DNA of 64,000 nt from Enemella dayhoffiae (GCF_002250625.1 NZ_NMVQ01000023.1:62001-126000), one strand, 5' to 3'. Shown: positions 51,693-62,235, counted from the stretch's first letter. Numbers and translations are program-made. The notes: a model not told the origin generated them from the sequence alone.

Positions 51693-51717
51693 GTTGCCTC
51701 CCTGCGATCAACCCTGA

Positions 51718-52995
<1,278 letters not shown>

Positions 52996-53079
52996 TCGCG
53001 TTCTCTTCGATCTCTTCCGGCCCGGGCGTTCCCCGGACCCGACCCCACACCCTTGTGGGACGGGTCTCGAACGCTCGGG

Positions 53080-53104
53080 CCTTGATCGCTGTGAGAGATC
53101 AAGG
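53080..53104. terminator. Perfect 8-bp inverted repeat downstream of hpd
   Basis: CCTTGATC and GATCAAGG flank GCTGTGAGA, 85 nt after the hpd stop. It could end the hpd transcript or act as an operator for the RDD gene 146 nt further on; there is no U-tract. Confidence 0.45.
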
Positions 53105-53237
53105 CGCGGTTTCACCGCCCGGGGGAGATCAGGACCCCATCGCTGCGGAGTGCAGTGTCAGGGCGGCCAGGTGCGCGCCGAGTCGCTCCAGTGGGAGTGC
53201 CGCCGAGCGATCCGGTCGCGCGGCCGGCGAGCGCCCC

Positions 53238-53243
53238 TACACT
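53238..53243 (+). promoter_or_regulatory. -10 box of the RDD gene (leaderless)
   Basis: TACACT ends 6 nt before GTG 53250. Confidence 0.55.
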
Positions 53244-53249
53244 GGCCGG

Positions 53250-54074
53250 GTGAGCGACGAGATCCCGGTCGGCAGCCCGCCCGCACCCCCAGGCCGGCAC
53301 GCGGCACCCGGAGGGTGGTACGCCGACCCCGCCAACCAGGGGCAGGAACGCTACTGGGACGGCTGGCAATGGACCCGCAACACCCGCCCCTCCGAGCCGA
53401 GCGGGCAGTTCGGAGAACCCGGGTTCGGTCCTCCGGGCGGCGCGGCGTACGCCCCCGGTCCGGGGCACGGCCATCCCCGCGTCCCGGCGCAGCCCTGGGG
53501 CCAAGGCTCCTACGGCCAGCATCAGGCGTACGGACCCCCGATCCCGCAGACCGCCGACGGGGTGCCGCTGGCGAGCTGGGGCTGGCGACTGCTGGCGTAC
53601 GTGATCGACTGGATCCTGATCTCGGTCGTCACCGAGGTGATCTCCCAGGTGACCGGACTGGGTGCAGCCATCCAGCGCGGCATGAGCGCCTATCTCGCCT
53701 ATCTGACCGAGATCAGCACCACCGGCGGCACCCCCGACCTCGGATATGCCATCTCGCTGATCACCCCACCCGAGATGTACATTCTGCAGGCGGTCACCCT
53801 GGCCTGTTTCGTCATCTACCACGGCCTGATGCTGCGCTTCCGGGGCGCCTCCCTCGGCAAACTCGCCTGTGGCCTGCGGGTGGTACCGGCCGAACAGGGG
53901 CACGCCCCGGTTCGCCTGCCCTGGGGCACCGCCCTGCTGCGACCGCTGGTCACCCGGCTGCTCGGTCTGGTGCCGCTGCTCGGCCTGATCGACTATCTGT
54001 TCCCGCTGTGGGACCGACGCCGCCAGACCCTGCACGACAAGGTGGTCAAGACCCAGGTTGTCCGCAACCGCTGA
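53250..54074 (+). CDS. DUF2510-RDD family membrane protein
   Basis: The 274-residue protein has an N-terminal DUF2510 element (GGWYADPANQGQERYWDGWQW), a Gly/Pro/Tyr-rich linker and an RDD domain with three helices. The RDD signature includes GWRLLAYVIDWILISVVTEV, the central RFRGASLGKLACGLRVV, and WDRRRQTLHDKVVKTQVV at the end. RDD proteins are of uncertain function; some act as ion or osmolyte exchangers. Confidence 0.83.
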   Translation: MSDEIPVGSPPAPPGRHAAPGGWYADPANQGQERYWDGWQWTRNTRPSEPSGQFGEPGFGPPGGAAYAPGPGHGHPRVPAQPWGQGSYGQHQAYGPPIPQTADGVPLASWGWRLLAYVIDWILISVVTEVISQVTGLGAAIQRGMSAYLAYLTEISTTGGTPDLGYAISLITPPEMYILQAVTLACFVIYHGLMLRFRGASLGKLACGLRVVPAEQGHAPVRLPWGTALLRPLVTRLLGLVPLLGLIDYLFPLWDRRRQTLHDKVVKTQVVRNR

Positions 54075-54104
54075 TTCGCCGGCCGAACTGGCCCGGGGCC
54101 CGCT

Positions 54105-54110
54105 TAGCCT
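54105..54110 (+). promoter_or_regulatory. -10 box of the PQQ-propeller gene (leaderless)
   Basis: TAGCCT ends 6 nt before ATG 54117. Confidence 0.5.
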
Positions 54111-54116
54111 TGACCC

Positions 54117-55859
54117 ATGAGGCGCAGGCCCGGCCGCGGGCACCTGATCCCGCGGAACTTTCGGGTCGAGCGTTCACCCGGCAGCGCCGCCTTGGTGCTG
54201 CTCGCGATCGCAGCCGTGCTCAGCCTGCTCGCCGCCCTGGGCGCCGCCAGCCCCCCGGGCGAGCTGCCCTCCTCGGGTGCCGCCGAGCTCGTCGCCCCCG
54301 ACGGGCACCACGAACGCGGCACAGGCCCCGGTGGTGACGTGGTCCGCGAGACCGCGCACCTGCCCGGAACGCGCGCCTTTGCCGACGGGCCTCAGGAATA
54401 CTTCATGGCGATCAAGGACCTGGCGGAGGTCCGCAGCCGCTTCTGGGTGGTCGAGACCGACGACGCGGGCAGCGGGCGTACGCCGGAACTGCGCTCGCTG
54501 GACGAATCCGGGTTGCACACCCATCTCATTGCCGGGCCCAGGCCGGTGCAGGAGTCCGCGCAGGGGTGGCTGGTCTTCCGTCCCGCGCTGCTGGAGCTCC
54601 CGCCCGACCCCCGGGCGGGCACTGAGTTCGACTCCCGGGGCACGGTGACCAGCGAGGCCGGGCAGGCGGCGTACACCGATCGCGCCACGCTGTCGGACGG
54701 CAGCTCATTCGGTGACGGGTGCGTGCGGGTGCAGCACGAACTCACCATCGGCTCCGCGCCCGCCCGCGAGACGATCACCGTACGCTGCCCGGGGCGCGGC
54801 GTGGTGCACGTCGAGGGCCGGTGGCAGCAGGCAGATCGGCAGCCGGCCCGCGGCGGCGTGGAGGTCGAAGCCGTCCCCGGTCCCGTCGACGGGCTGCGCG
54901 CCACCCGGATCCCCATCCAACGCGGCGGCGCCGACCTGGCCGTGGCGCCAATCGGGGTCACCGGGGTCGGCGAGGACCGGCTCTGGGTCGGCAACCGGAA
55001 CACCGGCAACGTGCTCCGGCTGCGACGCCAGGGTCCGGCCTATCTCTCCGAGCTCCAGGTCCACCCGGGCGGCGACCTGACCATGGTCGCCGGGTGTGGC
55101 CAGGCCGTGGTCGCCGGCACCGCCCAGCGTCGCCTCGTCGCCCACGACGCCGAGGGGCACTGGCTGTGGACCACCGAGCTGGAGGACGTGGCCCATCCCG
55201 CCCCCGGTCGGCTCGGCGAGGACCTGCTGGTGGCCACCCTGGACGGGCAGCTGCACGCGGTCTCCTGCCGAGACGGGCGGGTGCGCTGGAGCGTTGACGA
55301 GGCCGGATCGGCGATCCAGCCGATCGTCGCGCAGACGGCCGAAGGGCCGGCGGTGGTCACGGCCGCCGGCAAGACCCTCCGGATGCTGACTGCCGACGGG
55401 GAATCCCTGTGGGAGCGGGAAATGCCCGACCCGGTCCGGCGCGTCGTGGTGGGCGGTGACCTGGTCGTCGTCTCCGGCGCGGAGGGTCGGCTGCACGCCT
55501 TCTCGACCGACGACGGCGATCCGCGGTGGCTGACCCGATTCACCGACCCGGCCGACGACCTGCACCTGCTGGGTGGTGACGTCGTGCTGGTGCGCAACGG
55601 GGACGGCATCGACGGCGTACGCCTGGCCACCGGCGAGCGGCTCTGGCACCACGCACTGGCCAGTGAATTCTCGGTGACGGACGGCACCACCGGCTGGTTG
55701 GCCGGGCCTGCGGAGGCGCGAACCGTGAGCGCGGACGGCCGCCTGGGTCCGCCGCAGCCGGTGCCCGCGCGCCCGGTGTCCACCCCGGTGCTGGCCCACG
55801 GGGCCCTCGGCCCGGTCATCGTCGACTCGACCGGCGTGACGCTGTGGCGGCGATCATGA
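54117..55859 (+). CDS. Membrane-anchored PQQ-like beta-propeller protein
   Basis: The 580-residue protein has one N-terminal anchor (SAALVLLAIAAVLSLLAALG) and an extracytoplasmic part. The last 300 residues form repeated blades of the PQQ/YVTN type, with strands such as HWLWTTELEDVAHPAPGRLG, DGRVRWSVDEAGSAIQPIV and LHAFSTDDGDPRWLTRFTD. No PQQ-binding dehydrogenase residues are evident, so it is more likely a scaffold or assembly protein. It overlaps the next gene by 4 nt, and the two probably form one complex. Confidence 0.78.
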   Translation: MRRRPGRGHLIPRNFRVERSPGSAALVLLAIAAVLSLLAALGAASPPGELPSSGAAELVAPDGHHERGTGPGGDVVRETAHLPGTRAFADGPQEYFMAIKDLAEVRSRFWVVETDDAGSGRTPELRSLDESGLHTHLIAGPRPVQESAQGWLVFRPALLELPPDPRAGTEFDSRGTVTSEAGQAAYTDRATLSDGSSFGDGCVRVQHELTIGSAPARETITVRCPGRGVVHVEGRWQQADRQPARGGVEVEAVPGPVDGLRATRIPIQRGGADLAVAPIGVTGVGEDRLWVGNRNTGNVLRLRRQGPAYLSELQVHPGGDLTMVAGCGQAVVAGTAQRRLVAHDAEGHWLWTTELEDVAHPAPGRLGEDLLVATLDGQLHAVSCRDGRVRWSVDEAGSAIQPIVAQTAEGPAVVTAAGKTLRMLTADGESLWEREMPDPVRRVVVGGDLVVVSGAEGRLHAFSTDDGDPRWLTRFTDPADDLHLLGGDVVLVRNGDGIDGVRLATGERLWHHALASEFSVTDGTTGWLAGPAEARTVSADGRLGPPQPVPARPVSTPVLAHGALGPVIVDSTGVTLWRRS

Positions 55860-57637
55860 GGGTGCTCTGGTACGCCTTCCTGGTCGGTTGCGCGCGGGTG
55901 CTGATCGACCCGGTCCGGGAGGGGCGACCGCGCGGCGGCGAGTGGCCCGGCTGGCTGCGGCCTGTGCTGGTGCTGGCCGCTGCGGCGTACGCCCTGGCCG
56001 GGGGACTGGTGCTGGCCTCGGGCTGGATCCGCGCCAACGACCGGCTGATCACCGACGGAAACCTGGTGATCGGCGCCTGGACGGTGACCGCTCTCTATTG
56101 GCTGATGGTGCTCACGCTGGCACTGCTCGCCACCGCGCTGCTGCACGTGCATCCGCTGATCCGAGTGCTGGGACTGCTGCTGATCGGGCTGGTGCTGATG
56201 TTGATCTCGGTCGCGCCGGGGCCACTACCGATCCTGGTGGCGCTGTCGTGCTTTCTGGCCCTGGTGGGTTTCACGGTCGCCCGCGCCCGCCGCCGCCCCG
56301 CCTGGTTCGAGTTCCCGGTGGTGCTCCTGCTGCTGGTGACGGCGGTCTTCGGGGCGATGGCGCTGGGGCAGCGGGACGTGCTCGGCATCGACACCCGGAT
56401 CCAGTCCCTGCTCGGCCTGATCACCGTCACCATGCTCTTCGCGCTGCCGACCCTGGTGCTCGCCGGCTATTCCCTGGCCGAGATCCCGGTCCGGGTCGCC
56501 GAGGCGATCGGGGAGGGCGTACGCCGCGAGTTCGGCCCGCGGCCGGGATCGGGGCTGTGGGTGCTGCTGGCGGTGGCGACGGCGGTGACCGCCTGGGACA
56601 TCGTCTCGGGGATCACGGAAGCGGAGTGGGACTGGCGCTGGGAGTCCTGGCTGTCCTCAGCACTGGCGGTCGCGCTCACCGCCGCGCTCGTCGCGGTGCT
56701 GCTCGGCCGACGCCGACCGGCCGCCGCGCCGGCGGTCAGCGAGGCGTACGGCTCGCTGGGTTATCCGATCGCCATCGGTCTGATCAGCTTCCTGGTGGTG
56801 GGGACGGTGGGCCTGTTCGCCGGGACCCTGATCGGCATGATCGGCCTGCCCGGCGGAACCGAGTTCGGCCAACTGGTCACCGGCTGGATGACCAGTGAGA
56901 AGGCCGTCGCGGCCACCCGCTGCCTGGTCGCGCTCGCCGTGCTGCTGCTCGCGATCCGTCGGCTGCGGGGCGGGGACCGGGTGACGGTGGTACCGGCCGC
57001 CGCCTTCGTCGTGCTGGTCGGTGGCGGAACCCTGGCGCTGTGGACCGGCGGTCGTTTCGCCCTGGCCTGGAGCGTGGAGACGATCACCGCCTGGTGCGCG
57101 CTCGCGGCCCTGCTTCGGCTGGCCTGGGCGGCTGCGCGCGGACGGGCGGGGGAGGCGTTGTGGCCCACCCTGATCGTGCTGCTGATCACCGTCGGAGTGG
57201 GACGCCGCGAGGTGCTGGCCGAGCCCGCCTCGCTGGCCGCGGGGGTGTCCGGCATGGCCGTGCTGCTGCTCGGTCTGCTCTGGCGGCTGTTCACCGACGC
57301 CTCGATCACCCGTGGCGAATCCCGCGCCTTCCCCAAGGTGACGCGCGTGCTGTTATACGCCGCGAACTCACTGTTGGCGGTGCTCACGCTGGCCGTGGTG
57401 GCGGTGTCCCGGGCCGACCTGCCGACCCTGGACCTGGACAACTTCGCCGCGATGGGGCTGAACCTGATCGGTGCCCCGTTGCTACTGGGCGCCCTGCTGG
57501 TGGCCCTCACGCGGCCGCTGTCGACCGAGGGCGGCTTTCCGGACGCCAGCCGCGACTCGGCGAATGGATCGGGTGGAGTTGGGGGGATCGCTCCGGATAG
57601 GGTGCACACGCCCTTGCCGCCGCAACCCGGAACGTGA
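55856..57637 (+). CDS. Multi-pass membrane protein of unknown function
   Basis: The 593-residue protein has about 14 hydrophobic helices, with charged loops around VRREFGPRPG and WDIVSGITEAEWDWRWESWL. No transporter signature is recognisable. ATG 55856 overlaps the PQQ-propeller stop (ATGA). It contains one rare TTA codon near 57353. It may be the membrane partner of the upstream propeller protein. It is followed after 3 nt by malQ. Confidence 0.72.
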   Translation: MRVLWYAFLVGCARVLIDPVREGRPRGGEWPGWLRPVLVLAAAAYALAGGLVLASGWIRANDRLITDGNLVIGAWTVTALYWLMVLTLALLATALLHVHPLIRVLGLLLIGLVLMLISVAPGPLPILVALSCFLALVGFTVARARRRPAWFEFPVVLLLLVTAVFGAMALGQRDVLGIDTRIQSLLGLITVTMLFALPTLVLAGYSLAEIPVRVAEAIGEGVRREFGPRPGSGLWVLLAVATAVTAWDIVSGITEAEWDWRWESWLSSALAVALTAALVAVLLGRRRPAAAPAVSEAYGSLGYPIAIGLISFLVVGTVGLFAGTLIGMIGLPGGTEFGQLVTGWMTSEKAVAATRCLVALAVLLLAIRRLRGGDRVTVVPAAAFVVLVGGGTLALWTGGRFALAWSVETITAWCALAALLRLAWAAARGRAGEALWPTLIVLLITVGVGRREVLAEPASLAAGVSGMAVLLLGLLWRLFTDASITRGESRAFPKVTRVLLYAANSLLAVLTLAVVAVSRADLPTLDLDNFAAMGLNLIGAPLLLGALLVALTRPLSTEGGFPDASRDSANGSGGVGGIAPDRVHTPLPPQPGT

Positions 57638-57640
57638 GCC

Positions 57641-59857
57641 GTGACCTCCTCCTCCCCAGTTCCCGCTGAGCCTGCCCGCGACCCTGCCGCCCCCGACGCC
57701 ACCCCGGATCCCACCCCCGATCCCGAACTGGATCCCGCCCTCGTCGAGCTCGCCACCGCCCTCGGTGTGGCGACCGAGTTCGTGGACTGGAAGGGCCGGC
57801 GCACCGTCGTCAGCGCCGAGACCCTGTCGGCGGTGCTGGGCGCGCTGGAGGTCGATATCGACGATCCGCGGACCGCGCTCGCCGAGCACCGGCTCGGCCC
57901 ATGGCGCCGGATGCTGCCGGCCTGCGTCGTCGTCGCGGCCGGGGAGCGTCGGGAGTTCGCCGTGCACGTCCCGGCCGGAGACCCGGTCGAGGTCGAGATC
58001 GAACTCGAGGTCGGTGGTACCAGGTCGGTGAGCCAGGTCGACAACTGGGAACCGGCCCGCGAGGTCGACGGCCGGTTGGTCGGCGAGGCGAGTTTCCTGG
58101 TGCCGTCGGACCTGCCGCTGGGCTATCACCAGATCGTGGCGCGTTCGGGTTCCGAACGTGCCGAGGGGGCGCTGATCGTGACCCCCGAGCATCTCGGTTT
58201 TCCCGCCCAGCTGGGAAATCGACGGACCTGGGGACTGGCCACCCAGTTGTACAGCGTGCGGTCCGGCGGGTCCTGGGGGATCGGTGACCTGAGTGACCTG
58301 ACCGACCTGGCGGTGTGGTCGGCGGCCGAGCACCGGGCCGGTTATGTGCTGGTCAACCCGATGCACGCGGCGGAGCCGCAGGTGCCGATGGAACCATCGC
58401 CCTACCTGCCCACCAGCCGGCGCTTCTTCAACCCGATCTATCTGCGGGTGGAGGCGATCGACGAGTACGCCGAGCTGACCCCCGCACAGCGGATGCGGGT
58501 GCGGGCACAGTTCGAGCAGTTGAGCGAGCGGCTCGCCGGAGTGGACGCGATCGACCGCAACCAGGTGTGGTTGGCCAAGGAGCCGGCCCTGCGAGCGGTC
58601 TTCGAGGCAGGTCTGCGGCCGGGCCGGGCGTACGCCTTCGCCGGCTTCTGCGCGCGGGAGGGACAGGGGCTGCTCGACTTCGCCACCTGGTGCGCCCTGA
58701 GCCGGGCACTCGGAGCCGACTGGCGGACCTGGGCGGTCGAGTATCAGAGCCCGCAAACCGAAGCCGTGCAGCGATTCCGTGACGAGAACGCCGAGGAGAT
58801 CGACTTCCACCGCTGGTTGCAGTGGTGCCTGGACGAGCAGTTCCGGGAGGCTCAGGGGGCCGCGACCTCGGCCGGCATGGAACTCGGCATCGTGCACGAT
58901 CTGGCCGTCGGCGTGAGCCCTGCCGGGTCGGACGCCTGGTCGCTCGGCTCGGTGTTCGCCCGCTCGGTGTCGGTGGGTGCGCCGCCGGATCAGTTCACCC
59001 AGCTCGGCCAGGACTGGGGGCAGCCGCCCCTGCGTCCGGATCGGCTCGCGGACACGGCGTACCGGCCGTTCCGGGACATGCTCGGCAGCATCCTGCGGCA
59101 CTCCGGCGGCATCCGGGTGGACCACATCATCGGCCTGTTCCGGTTGTGGTGGGTGCCGACCGGGATGCCGGCCACCCGCGGCACCTACGTGCGTTACGAC
59201 CACGAGGCGATGATCGGAATCCTCGCCCTGGAAGCGCATCGGGCCGGTGCGCTGGTCGTCGGTGAGGACCTGGGCACGGTGGAGCCGTGGGTGCGCGACT
59301 ATCTCTTGCGGCGGGGGATCCTGGGCACCTCGATCCTCTGGTTCGAGCAGGACTGGACCGTGCCCGGCGGGCGCCCGCTCCCGCCAGAGGAGTGGCGGGA
59401 ATACTGCCTGGCCTCGGTCACCACCCACGACCTGCCGCCCACCACCGGCTATCTGGCCGGGGATCACGTACGCCTGCGGCACAGGCTCGGCCTGCTCACC
59501 GACGGGCTCGAGGAGGAGCTGGCGCGCGACCGGTCGGAGCGTGACGAGTGGCTGGCGGTGCTGCGCGAGCACGGGGTGCTGGCCGAGGGGGTTGACGTCG
59601 ACACCGAGGAAGGGTCCGCCGAGGTGGTCCGCGCCCTGCACCGGTTCCTGGTCCGCACCCGCTCGCGGATGCTGAACCTGGCGCTGACCGACGCCGTGGG
59701 GGACCGGCGGACGCAGAACCAGCCAGGCACCAGCAACGAGTACCCGAACTGGCGGGTCCCGCTGACCGGCCCGAACGGCGAGCCGATGACGCTGGAACAG
59801 GTGTTCACCAGCGACCGAGCCGCCGCCGCCTGCCACCTCCTGGCCGAAGGCCTCTAG
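57641..59857 (+). CDS. malQ: 4-alpha-glucanotransferase (amylomaltase)
   Basis: The 738-residue GH77 enzyme transfers maltooligosaccharide units between 1,4-alpha-glucans. The nucleophile Asp is in GGIRVDHIIGLFRLWWVP, the acid/base Glu in VVGEDLGTVEPWVRDYL, and the third Asp in SVTTHDLPPTTGYLAG. The N-terminal extension (about 170 residues, with a Pro/Asp-rich head) is typical of actinobacterial MalQ. GTG 57641 directly follows the membrane-protein gene, so it is probably read from the same transcript. Confidence 0.93.
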   Translation: MTSSSPVPAEPARDPAAPDATPDPTPDPELDPALVELATALGVATEFVDWKGRRTVVSAETLSAVLGALEVDIDDPRTALAEHRLGPWRRMLPACVVVAAGERREFAVHVPAGDPVEVEIELEVGGTRSVSQVDNWEPAREVDGRLVGEASFLVPSDLPLGYHQIVARSGSERAEGALIVTPEHLGFPAQLGNRRTWGLATQLYSVRSGGSWGIGDLSDLTDLAVWSAAEHRAGYVLVNPMHAAEPQVPMEPSPYLPTSRRFFNPIYLRVEAIDEYAELTPAQRMRVRAQFEQLSERLAGVDAIDRNQVWLAKEPALRAVFEAGLRPGRAYAFAGFCAREGQGLLDFATWCALSRALGADWRTWAVEYQSPQTEAVQRFRDENAEEIDFHRWLQWCLDEQFREAQGAATSAGMELGIVHDLAVGVSPAGSDAWSLGSVFARSVSVGAPPDQFTQLGQDWGQPPLRPDRLADTAYRPFRDMLGSILRHSGGIRVDHIIGLFRLWWVPTGMPATRGTYVRYDHEAMIGILALEAHRAGALVVGEDLGTVEPWVRDYLLRRGILGTSILWFEQDWTVPGGRPLPPEEWREYCLASVTTHDLPPTTGYLAGDHVRLRHRLGLLTDGLEEELARDRSERDEWLAVLREHGVLAEGVDVDTEEGSAEVVRALHRFLVRTRSRMLNLALTDAVGDRRTQNQPGTSNEYPNWRVPLTGPNGEPMTLEQVFTSDRAAAACHLLAEGL

Positions 59858-59867
59858 CCCCCCGCGC

Positions 59868-59887
59868 TGGCTGAGCCTGTCGAAGCC
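59868..59887. repeat. Short dispersed palindromic repeat, copy 1
   Basis: GGCTGAGCCTGTCGAAGCC is an imperfect palindrome of the kind scattered between actinobacterial genes. It opens the non-coding stretch after malQ. Confidence 0.55.
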
Positions 59888-59916
59888 TGCTGGTTGTGGT
59901 TGCGTCCGGTGGTTGC

Positions 59917-60021
59917 GGCGGAAAGGGCGTCCCGCCCACCTCGCTGGCGGTCTGGGTTTGCGCTGCCGCGATTGGGTCTTCAGCTCGGTACGCCCGACCA
60001 CGCCCCGACGCCCTTTCCGCC
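59917..60021. repeat. 15-bp inverted repeat pair enclosing 75 nt
   Basis: GGCGGAAAGGGCGTC at 59917-59931 is exactly mirrored at 60007-60021, and the outer flanks (GGTGGTTGC against GGTGGTGGA) are similar. It lies inside the pair of GGCTGAGC-type repeats, so 59868-60091 looks like one structured element, possibly a MITE. No open frame fits it. Confidence 0.5.
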
Positions 60022-60062
60022 TCCACCACCTCAGCGCCCAACCTCCAGTTCCCAGCCCTCCG

Positions 60063-60091
60063 TTGGCTGAGCGAGCTTGCGAGTCGAAGCC
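60063..60091. repeat. Short dispersed palindromic repeat, copy 2 (long form)
   Basis: TTGGCTGAGCGAGCTTGCGA followed by GTCGAAGCC is a longer relative of copy 1, sharing GGCTGAGC at one end and GTCGAAGCC at the other. Confidence 0.55.
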
Positions 60092-60200
60092 TCCTACGTT
60101 CCCCGAGCAGGCCGGCAATGCGGAGCCTGCGGAGCAATGCCGGACGGGTCGAGCGGAACCCGCCCTCAGGGACGATCATCAGGCTGGAGGGGTCGCGGAT

Positions 60201-60797
60201 GTGTTGAACCTGCGGCATCGGCATCCGGTGCCGTGGCAGCACACCTGTCGGCACCTGTCCTTCCAGCAAGCGCGGCAGTTCGACTCCGAGTTCGGGCCGA
60301 AGCTGCCGGGATGGACACCGGGGAAGATCAGCAACGTCACCGAAACCCGGGCCGCGTTGCTGCTGGACGCCGAAGAACACCGTCAAGCCTCCCTCGCCGG
60401 CCGGCGAGGGAGCTTCCATCCCTCCCCGCACCCCTGGCATCACCCATGGTGAAGGCACCCTGGACGCGGGTGCCGCGGCGCAGTTGGATGCCACGCTGAA
60501 CAAGGTTGCCGACGTCCTCCGCGCCCCCGTCGCTGTTAGACGGCGCCGCGGTCACACCCACGGGGGAGGTGGTGAACACCACACCAGGGAATGGCCCGAA
60601 GGACCCACCCACCAGACCAACCTCGCCCCGTTCACCCGCACCCCCACCGAGCGAAAACCCACGCCGGATTACGGGTCGAACAGATCAAGAACGGACTCCT
60701 GCACTGGATGACCCCCGCCGGACAACAAGCCTGGACCAGCTGCCACGGGACGTGGCGAAAACCACCACCCGAACACGTCGTCAACGACCCCACTGAG
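60201..60797 (+). pseudogene. Decayed DUF222/HNH endonuclease-like gene
   Basis: Fragments in different frames line up with one DUF222-HNH protein: VLNLRHRHPVPW and ARQFDSEFGPKLPGWTPGKI in one frame, QLDATLNKVADVLR in a second, TNLAPF at the HNH site, then KTHAGLRVEQIKNGLLHWMT and PAGQQAW in a third. Large internal parts are missing and the HNH histidine-asparagine core is lost. Such genes are multicopy and mobile-like in propionibacteria. I see nothing else in 60798-61000. Confidence 0.7.
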
Positions 60798-61000
60798 ACC
60801 ACGAAGAAGACCCGTGCATCCTGTTCGACGCCGCCCACACCGGACGCAAACGGCTGCACCGCGACCGCGGACCCACCAACAACTCACCACCCTGACGACC
60901 GTTCCTTGATCGAGTTCTTTTCGACACGCAGGGCATTGCTCCGCATGCCCTGCTACTCAAGGAACGTCGGTGGGTACCACTGCGCCCGCATCCGGGTATC

Positions 61001-61006
61001 TAGACT
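61001..61006 (+). promoter_or_regulatory. -10 box of the AraC-family gene (leaderless)
   Basis: TAGACT ends 6 nt before ATG 61013. Confidence 0.55.
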
Positions 61007-61012
61007 GAGCTC

Positions 61013-61804
61013 ATGACCGGGGCCGTGCGGGCGGTACATCCGGCCCTGCGCGGACTGCTGGCGGGGCCGATGGTCGGCTATGACCTGCGGACCGACCCGA
61101 GGGCGGTGCACTTCGGGCTGCCCGCGCCGGCCGCGACCGTGATTCTCGCGTTCGAGGAACCGATCGACGTGGGCTGGGCGGACACGCCGGGGGAGTCCGC
61201 CAGGCACTGGCAGATGGTGTCCGGGATGCACACCCGGCCCGCCCTCGTGCACACCCACGGAACCCAGTGTGGGATCCAGCTTTCGCTGACTCCGTTGGGA
61301 TTCCGGCTGATCCTCGACGCACCCATCGGCGCACTCGCCAATGAGGTGGCCGGTCTCGACGAGCTTGGCGTACCGTCAGCACTGCACGCCCGCCTCGCCG
61401 ACGAGCCGAGCTGGGACCGCCGTCTCGCGCTGCTCGAGGAGGAACTGTTGCGGCGGGCAGTCGACGAGCGTGCCAGCCAACCCGGTGACGAGGTCGCCCA
61501 GGCCTGGCGACTGCTGCGCCGTACCGGCGCCCGCGTCGACGAGGTCGCCGGATCGGTCGGATGGAGTCGTCGGCACCTGACCAACCGGTGCGTGGCCGAG
61601 TTCGGGGTGGCGCCCAAACAGGTGATTAGGCTCGCCCGGTTCGACCGCAGCCGACAAGCGGTGCGCTCCGGCCTCACCCTGGCTGATGCGGCGTACCGGT
61701 TCGGATTCAGCGACCAGTCCCACTTGACCCGCGAATGGGTCCAGCTGGCCGGGCGTACCCCGAGCCAGACCCTCGCCGAAGAGTTCCCAATTCTTCAAGA
61801 CTGA
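61013..61804 (+). CDS. AraC-family transcriptional regulator
   Basis: The 263-residue regulator has an N-terminal sensor region (HFGLPAPAATVILAFEEPID) and a C-terminal AraC domain with two helix-turn-helix units (DEVAGSVGWSRRHLTNRCVA, and LADAAYRFGFSDQSHLTREW). It is 28 nt upstream of a VOC-family gene, which it probably regulates. The effector is unknown. Confidence 0.87.
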   Translation: MTGAVRAVHPALRGLLAGPMVGYDLRTDPRAVHFGLPAPAATVILAFEEPIDVGWADTPGESARHWQMVSGMHTRPALVHTHGTQCGIQLSLTPLGFRLILDAPIGALANEVAGLDELGVPSALHARLADEPSWDRRLALLEEELLRRAVDERASQPGDEVAQAWRLLRRTGARVDEVAGSVGWSRRHLTNRCVAEFGVAPKQVIRLARFDRSRQAVRSGLTLADAAYRFGFSDQSHLTREWVQLAGRTPSQTLAEEFPILQD

Positions 61805-61832
61805 CCCGCGAGCGACCCGACAGGCTGGAGCC

Positions 61833-62234
61833 ATGAACAAACCACAGCTGTTCCCGTCCGTGATCTACCGCGACTTCGACGCCGGCGCCGCCTTCCTGAA
61901 GCAACTCGGCTTCGACGAGGTGCTCGTGGTCCGCAACGAGTCCGACCCCACGCGGGTCGAGCACTCCCAATTCCGCTGGCGCGACAATGGCGGGCTGATG
62001 GCGGGCTCCGTCCGCCCCGAGAAGCAGCACGCCGCCGAGGACCGGGTTGGCCGCGGCAACTGCTATCTGGTGCTCGCCAGCGACGTCGAGGTCGACGAGG
62101 TGTACGCCCGGGCGATGGCTGCAGGCGGCGTCAGCACCCAGGAACCCACCGAGATGGACTACGGCGGTCGCAGCGCCGGCGTACGCGATCCCGAGGGCAA
62201 CGAGTGGAACCTCGGCTCCTACGCCGGCGAATGA
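61833..62234 (+). CDS. VOC-superfamily (glyoxalase/bleomycin-resistance-like) protein
   Basis: The 133-residue protein has the VOC start LFPSVIYRDFDAGAAFLKQL, and DYGGRSAGVRDPEGNEWNLG, the second half of the paired beta-alpha-beta fold. Such proteins act as lyases, dioxygenases or binding proteins; the YRD and DPEGN elements are those of PhnB/GlxI-like members. CTGGAG precedes the ATG. It pairs with the AraC gene and is convergent with the hydrolase at 62236. Confidence 0.83.
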   Translation: MNKPQLFPSVIYRDFDAGAAFLKQLGFDEVLVVRNESDPTRVEHSQFRWRDNGGLMAGSVRPEKQHAAEDRVGRGNCYLVLASDVEVDEVYARAMAAGGVSTQEPTEMDYGGRSAGVRDPEGNEWNLGSYAGE

Positions 62235-62235
62235 G

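Noticed and set aside
57482-60118. An 878-codon open frame on the minus strand opposite malQ
   Set aside because: It mirrors malQ, which has all GH77 catalytic motifs; the antisense product has no domain sense.
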